The notes under the pieces: model-generated
Told to the model about the DNA's origin: nothing
The model's database searches: none
The model's input: the letters and a program-made list of their open reading frames with translations, nothing else
Assembly (NCBI GenBank): GCA_022885665.1
Contig: JAGQDJ010000035.1
Coordinates: forward strand, 215,488-279,487
Source of the DNA: Triops longicaudatus
Lineage: Eukaryota > Arthropoda > Branchiopoda > Notostraca > Triopsidae
Direction of reading: 5' to 3'
DNA: 64,000 nucleotides
Made by a program: the position numbers and the translations under genes
Shown here: positions 60,101 to 64,000 of the stretch, in pieces
Numbering within the stretch: position 1 is the first letter of the stretch
Layout: each line of letters opens with the position of its first letter

Positions 60101-61828
60101 AAGTTCCCATCGCCGAGGCCATGGTTACGTATAAAGACCCCACCTCAGAGGATGAATCAACCCAAGCGTTTATTCCTTTTATCACTGTACGTTCCGTTAC
60201 GCTGAGCTCACGTTCAACATAATCATATTTGTATTTTTGAGAATTTGTTAGCATTTTGATTGTAATAACGTACTCGTTGTATTGTTTCTATTTTTTTGCC
60301 TGTTTTCATGCGAAATAATCCGTTTGTTTGTATATTCCTGTACGTAATAGGAAGTACGTATCGGTGCAGGTGATATCGCGACTGGTTCAATGGATGTCGA
60401 GGACGGACAATGCCAGTCAAATATCGGTTTTCCTTCAGGATCGCCACCTTCTCAAATTTTAACGCTTCCGATGTTGGGAGACAAAGAAAAGGACAAAGAT
60501 AAAGACAAAAAAGAAAGGATCACACCTCCAAACTCGCCGAACATTTCCAGTTTTGCATCGTAAGTATCAGCGCCTTAACAGAAACCTTTTCAACCCAGTC
60601 ATTTCTATCGCAACCTTATTTAGTACATTTTTATGTAGTTTTAAATCTTTTTGTTGAATTTGATGCATTATTTATTTTTATTGATGTTAATTATATTTTT
60701 AGTTTAATTTAAAAATCTTTAATAATTTGTTCACCCTTTAATTATTTGCGTCGAAGAATCCAGAGTTGAAACGTTTGATAAAGGGGGGTTCTTGTTTTAG
60801 TTTACCAGCCACATGGTAAGAGGGAGATTGAGAGAGGTTCCCTGCATTGTGCAGAGAGATTGAGAGAGGAAAACGCAAGACGTCCAAAATGACTTGGGTC
60901 TATTTCACTAAGATTTCACATGGTTTGATAGAACTAGTAAGGCTTGAGACTGCCATACCGAGTAAGACGTATGAGGCATGGTTCAAAACTAAAGAGACTG
61001 ACTGTCTACGGACATTCCGCGTTATTTGTCTACGGATGACGTCAACCGGCATAACATAAAAAGAGGTTAGGGTCAAGAGAGGGTATGATTAAGAGAGGCT
61101 TTGGTCAATGAGGTTGGAGTCAAGGAGAAATTTTTGATAACTTGTTCATTTACTTGTTAGGCGTGAACCTGTGAGCTCATTGAGCGCTGAGCCGTTCGAG
61201 CTGCAGTTAGATTACTGGCTAGGTCCAGGCAGCAAACCTGATGGCCTGATCACAGGGGGCGTGGTCAGCGGCGTGAGCAATGCTCTCAAGAACCGTAGTG
61301 AAACGGGGAAGTGCACCTTGAAGTCCGGATTCCGTTTCGTGAATATTCAACGCGTAGCTTCCTTGGGCGATGCCCCATCACATCATTTCACCATGCATTT
61401 TGCGTTGAAGGAAAAGAAACAAAAAAGCGACATCTGTACATTTGTTTCTACTTATTTATCCTGATATACGTGTTACATGTAATGTTTTGTTTCACAGTAA
61501 TGAGGTTGGGGAAGAAGAAAGAAAAGGAGAAGGACACTGATGTGAAAAACCAAACCGTGGAAGGAATTTGCAGATTAATATGTCTGGCGAAGACACATCA
61601 TAATCTATTGAAAGGTAAGGTTTCACTGTTGCGTGATGGAATTGTAGCATTTGCAGCGACTGAATGTTTTTCTTTTTTCCTCTTTTTTGTGTTTTTCTGC
61701 AATAATTAGTGACGATCGATGGCACAGAATGGCAAAACGTCAAGTTCTTCCAGTTGTCGGCTCAATGGCAAACTCACATTAAGTTTTTTCCTGTAGCGTT
61801 GTTCGGCGGTACGGATCCTACCCCTTAA
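54114..61828 (+). CDS. PACS: Phosphofurin acidic cluster sorting protein (PACS), 17 exons
   Basis: PACS proteins are cytosolic sorters that link acidic-cluster cargo to AP-1/AP-3 and COPI, with roles in TGN, endosome and ER-mitochondria traffic. Exons: 54114-54226, 54351-54438, 55485-55574, 55641-55766, 55866-56040, 56578-56759, 56852-56960, 57212-57388, 57464-57624, 57782-57982, 59005-59213, 59675-59829, 59891-60186, 60351-60559, 61161-61435, 61498-61614, 61710-61828, giving 933 residues (human PACS1 963). The cargo-binding region shows PMKLFAAWEVD, SLTINRLVILK, RRKRYKNRTILGFKSLAAG and LSSQPVDNEE. The acidic autoregulatory cluster is SDEEDDSSNDDEGSDSE. The middle and C-terminal regions carry STPKPSLRPFF, PDHILLVNG, LRFLILPLG, LPIAEAMVTYKD-like blocks, TVEGICRLICLAK and FFQLSAQW. 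One gene stands for the vertebrate PACS1/PACS2 pair. Introns 2 and 10 (over 1 kb each) hold CCTAA-rich tracts. Confidence 0.93.
54925..55200. repeat. CCTAA/TTAGG-like degenerate tract in PACS intron 2
   Basis: Dozens of CCTAA, CTAAC and TAACCT pentamer-like units spaced irregularly, for example ATTTAACCTAACCCTTTC and GCCTACCTAACTTTGCC. The pattern resembles eroded interstitial telomere-type repeat of the arthropod TTAGG class. Confidence 0.5.
58170..58465. repeat. CCTAA/TTAGG-like degenerate tract in PACS intron 10
   Basis: About 300 bases dense in CCTAACCTA, TTACCTAACC and AACCTTACC units on the plus strand. It is the densest of three such tracts, all with CCTAA on the same strand. Confidence 0.55.
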
Positions 61829-63586
61829 TTTGTACATATATTTTTCTTAAGGAATAACAAGTGAAATTTGAGTTTTTTTGGTGAACTACTTCTCAAGCGC
61901 TCGCCGTTCAGCAACAAAAGACACTCGATTTTTTTTTTTCCTCTACCGCGAACAACTTTGCTAGTCACCACGTCCAGAATGTTCCAGACTCTTCAAGCTT
62001 CTCTTTACACGCTCGTACACATCGACCATTACGCTTTAAGACAGACGGTAGTTTAGCATTATGCGAAGAAATTGTGTGGTGATGGACATTTCCGCCACCA
62101 AAGACCGCCTTTTGTGGGGGAATCAAGAATTGTTGGATTGAAACACACGATAAGTGTTTAAATTGGAAAAAAAAATTGGTCCAATATAACTGTCCCCCGA
62201 TTTTGTAATCTCTTGTGTGGCAAAATTGTTACTACCAATCATAATGTCAGTGTTGTCTTTGCAGGGGAAAAGAAACAAAGCACTTCAAAAGGCGCAAGAT
62301 TCCTTTTTCGAAACTTTTGGGAGTTCGATTTGCTCACATTGTTTCCTGCTAAGCTCACGAGTAATTTTTGAATGTGAAATTTAAAGTGACAGCTTAAGGC
62401 TTACTATGTAAGATTGGGACGACGAGCTCTTCTATGCGCTTTGTGTCATACTTGCCTTCTTGTGATACACATATTAAGCATTGTTTGGGGCAAATATTGC
62501 CAACATCTCAATGTAAGTTCTGTTGAAAAAAAAGATCCTTTTTGAGTTTTCTGTCATGGCTAGGCGAAAATATTTGGATGGCTTGCAAAAACCCTGATAC
62601 ACAGATTGGTTAAGTTTTGTGTAACGAATACTTGCACTTGATTTTCGGAGCTTCGTTCGTGTAAAACTCTTGTGTAAAATTAATGTTGATACACGCAAGT
62701 AAGCCAGAGAAACTATATTCGACTTTATTCCATGGAAGGACAAGGTAACCTTGCTTGGTCTATATAGTGACCTCCCAAGGGCACCACGTGCTAACGGAAA
62801 GCTTCGCTCTGTAGCCGATGGCTAAATAAAGTTGGAGAATTTGAACGTTGTTGGAAACGAAGTAAACAGTTCTTGGTTTGTGGAAAGGGGGGTTGGAGCC
62901 TCAAGGGTTAGAGAGGAGAAAAATCTTTGTGCGACCAAAATACTAGGGTCAAGACCTTTTCGCTTTCCTATGACGGTGCAAAGATGAAAAATACATTATG
63001 TAAGTACGTACTATGCTTTGATAAAGTACGATCTATCGTTTACATTTTGTAGCAATGAATATTTCTCATAATGTACTTTAGGTTTCAGGAAATGAAGATG
63101 ACTTAAGATTGCAAGGAGTTGGGTTGTTGAAGATGGTAAGGAACAAGTAGGCGTCATTGTGAAACAGAGGGAGAATAAATCCCGTAGAGATATGGTGTAG
63201 GTCAGAGGGAGAAAAAGGGTTCTTATACTACGTTCTATTCTTGGAAAAGGAAAAGTTTTACAGATAATGTGTATATGGGAAGGCTTTGCGAATAAGAAAT
63301 GGAGCCAAGGGATTCGGTTCGCGTTAAGTGAAAGCGCACAAAATTTTGGGATTCGTTCACTTTAGTGTGTCCGTACATGTCATGATCGAAGAGCACTAAA
63401 ATTTCAAGTACCAAGTTCCATAATTGAACTAGTGCTGCGCAGGGTCATTGGGAGAGCAAAAGACATTTGGGGAAAGTGAACTCAACATATAGAACTCGTT
63501 GGCTTGTAGCTACGTACCGGCAAGTTGATATCCGCCAGTCGTTGTCGGCCTTCCACCGGTGTTTGAAGCTTAGAAGCAAACTGGCC
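61829..63586. other. Intergenic, PACS to trehalose-6-phosphate synthase
   Basis: No supported gene. AATAAA at about 62825 may be a distal PACS poly(A) signal. Confidence 0.5.
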
Positions 63587-63714
63587 ATGGCACAGACAAA
63601 CGGTAGCCTGACTACGCAAACGACACAACAAGAAGCTTTGATTGTCGTATCGAACCGCTTGCCGTTCGTGTTAAAACGTAATGAGGAGACGGGAAAGTTG
63701 GAGCGCAAATCAAG
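63587..63714 (+). CDS. TPS: Trehalose-6-phosphate synthase, first coding exon (gene continues past window)
   Basis: The enzyme makes trehalose 6-phosphate from UDP-glucose and glucose 6-phosphate; trehalose is the main blood sugar of many arthropods. The ATG at 63587 opens a 42-codon exon ending in phase 2 at a GTAAGA donor. The block EALIVVSNRLPFVLKRNEET is the conserved start of arthropod TPS, followed by GKLERKS, which in other arthropods leads into an SAGGLV-type glucose-binding segment encoded by the next exon. That exon is not seen before the window ends. An upstream in-frame frame from 63467 exists, but lacks TPS character before residue 1. Confidence 0.85.
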
Positions 63715-64000
63715 GTAAGAACGAATACTAATGAATAAATGGGATGCGCAGCCCATGACATTGTATGTATTGGATTTTCCCCCTATATACTTCTACAATT
63801 ATCGTAAAATTATGCATACATTCCTACTGTGCTTAAGACAACTCAAGTTTCAGGGTTGTACGCCTTGAAGGTCGGCGTCGTGTGCAAATGTAAGCTAGGT
63901 TAGAGTATGGCCTTCCTCTGAGGTCAGAATAGCTCGCAACGTTTATTTACCACACAGGCAATGCTACAGAATTTGAGTATATGGGTTTGCGTGATAGCTT
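63715..64000. other. TPS intron 1 (partial)
   Basis: No coding exon in the phase required by the preceding donor was found. A possible acceptor near 63959 leads quickly to a stop in the needed frame. Confidence 0.5.

Noticed and set aside
61421..61441. A possible GC donor at the end of PACS exon 15 (AAAAAGCGAC)
   Set aside because: A normal GT donor a few bases on (after position 61435) keeps the frame and joins correctly to the next exon.
63959..64000. Candidate second exon of trehalose-6-phosphate synthase after an ACACAG acceptor
   Set aside because: In the phase fixed by the first exon it hits a stop within seven codons, and it lacks the SAGGLV block expected next.

Overview
This is a eukaryotic nuclear window, most probably from a crustacean-grade arthropod. 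The protein genes are animal orthologues with spliceosomal introns: KARS, DDB1, PM20D1-like, bestrophin, ASTE1, PACS and an arthropod-type trehalose-6-phosphate synthase. A secreted GH7 cellulase is present, a family otherwise typical of fungi and protists and known among animals mainly from crustaceans. CCTAA/TTAGG-like tracts fit arthropod telomere-type sequence. The species cannot be named from the sequence.

Layout, left to right. The 3' end of lysyl-tRNA synthetase (1-901, +) is followed by a repeat-rich gap with a piggyBac-like MITE. A complete 20-exon DDB1 gene (3621-15640, +) comes next. Its 4.9-kb intron 11 carries eight intact tRNA-Pro genes (AGG, UGG and CGG) plus a decayed relic, and its intron 17 carries a mariner-like MITE. 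Then come an M20 peptidase of the PM20D1 type (15926-18522, +) and a short bestrophin (19653-21754, +). A decayed second copy of 'DDB1 tail + PM20D1' follows (about 22.6-28.0 kb). A small secreted peptide gene (28676-29102, +) and the XPG-like nuclease ASTE1 (29797-34042, -) come next.

From 35 to 51 kb lie two intronless genes for membrane heme oxygenases of the MpaB/latex-clearing-protein (DUF2236) type (35005-36288 and 42859-44142, both +). Each is followed by related 3' flanking DNA, so they are an old block duplication. After the second block lies the GH7 cellobiohydrolase-like gene (48461-50831, -). The right end holds a 17-exon PACS gene (54114-61828, +) and the first coding exon of trehalose-6-phosphate synthase (63587-63714, +).

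Most conserved genes here are unrelated housekeeping genes and are not an operon. The accessory part is the 35-51 kb stretch, where two predicted polyisoprenoid- or lipid-cleaving oxygenases sit beside a secreted cellulase. Their linkage may be chance or may reflect a polymer-digestion neighbourhood; the sequence alone cannot decide. Exon limits were set by hand from GT/AG sites, reading phase and remembered family sequences, so individual boundaries may be off by a few bases.
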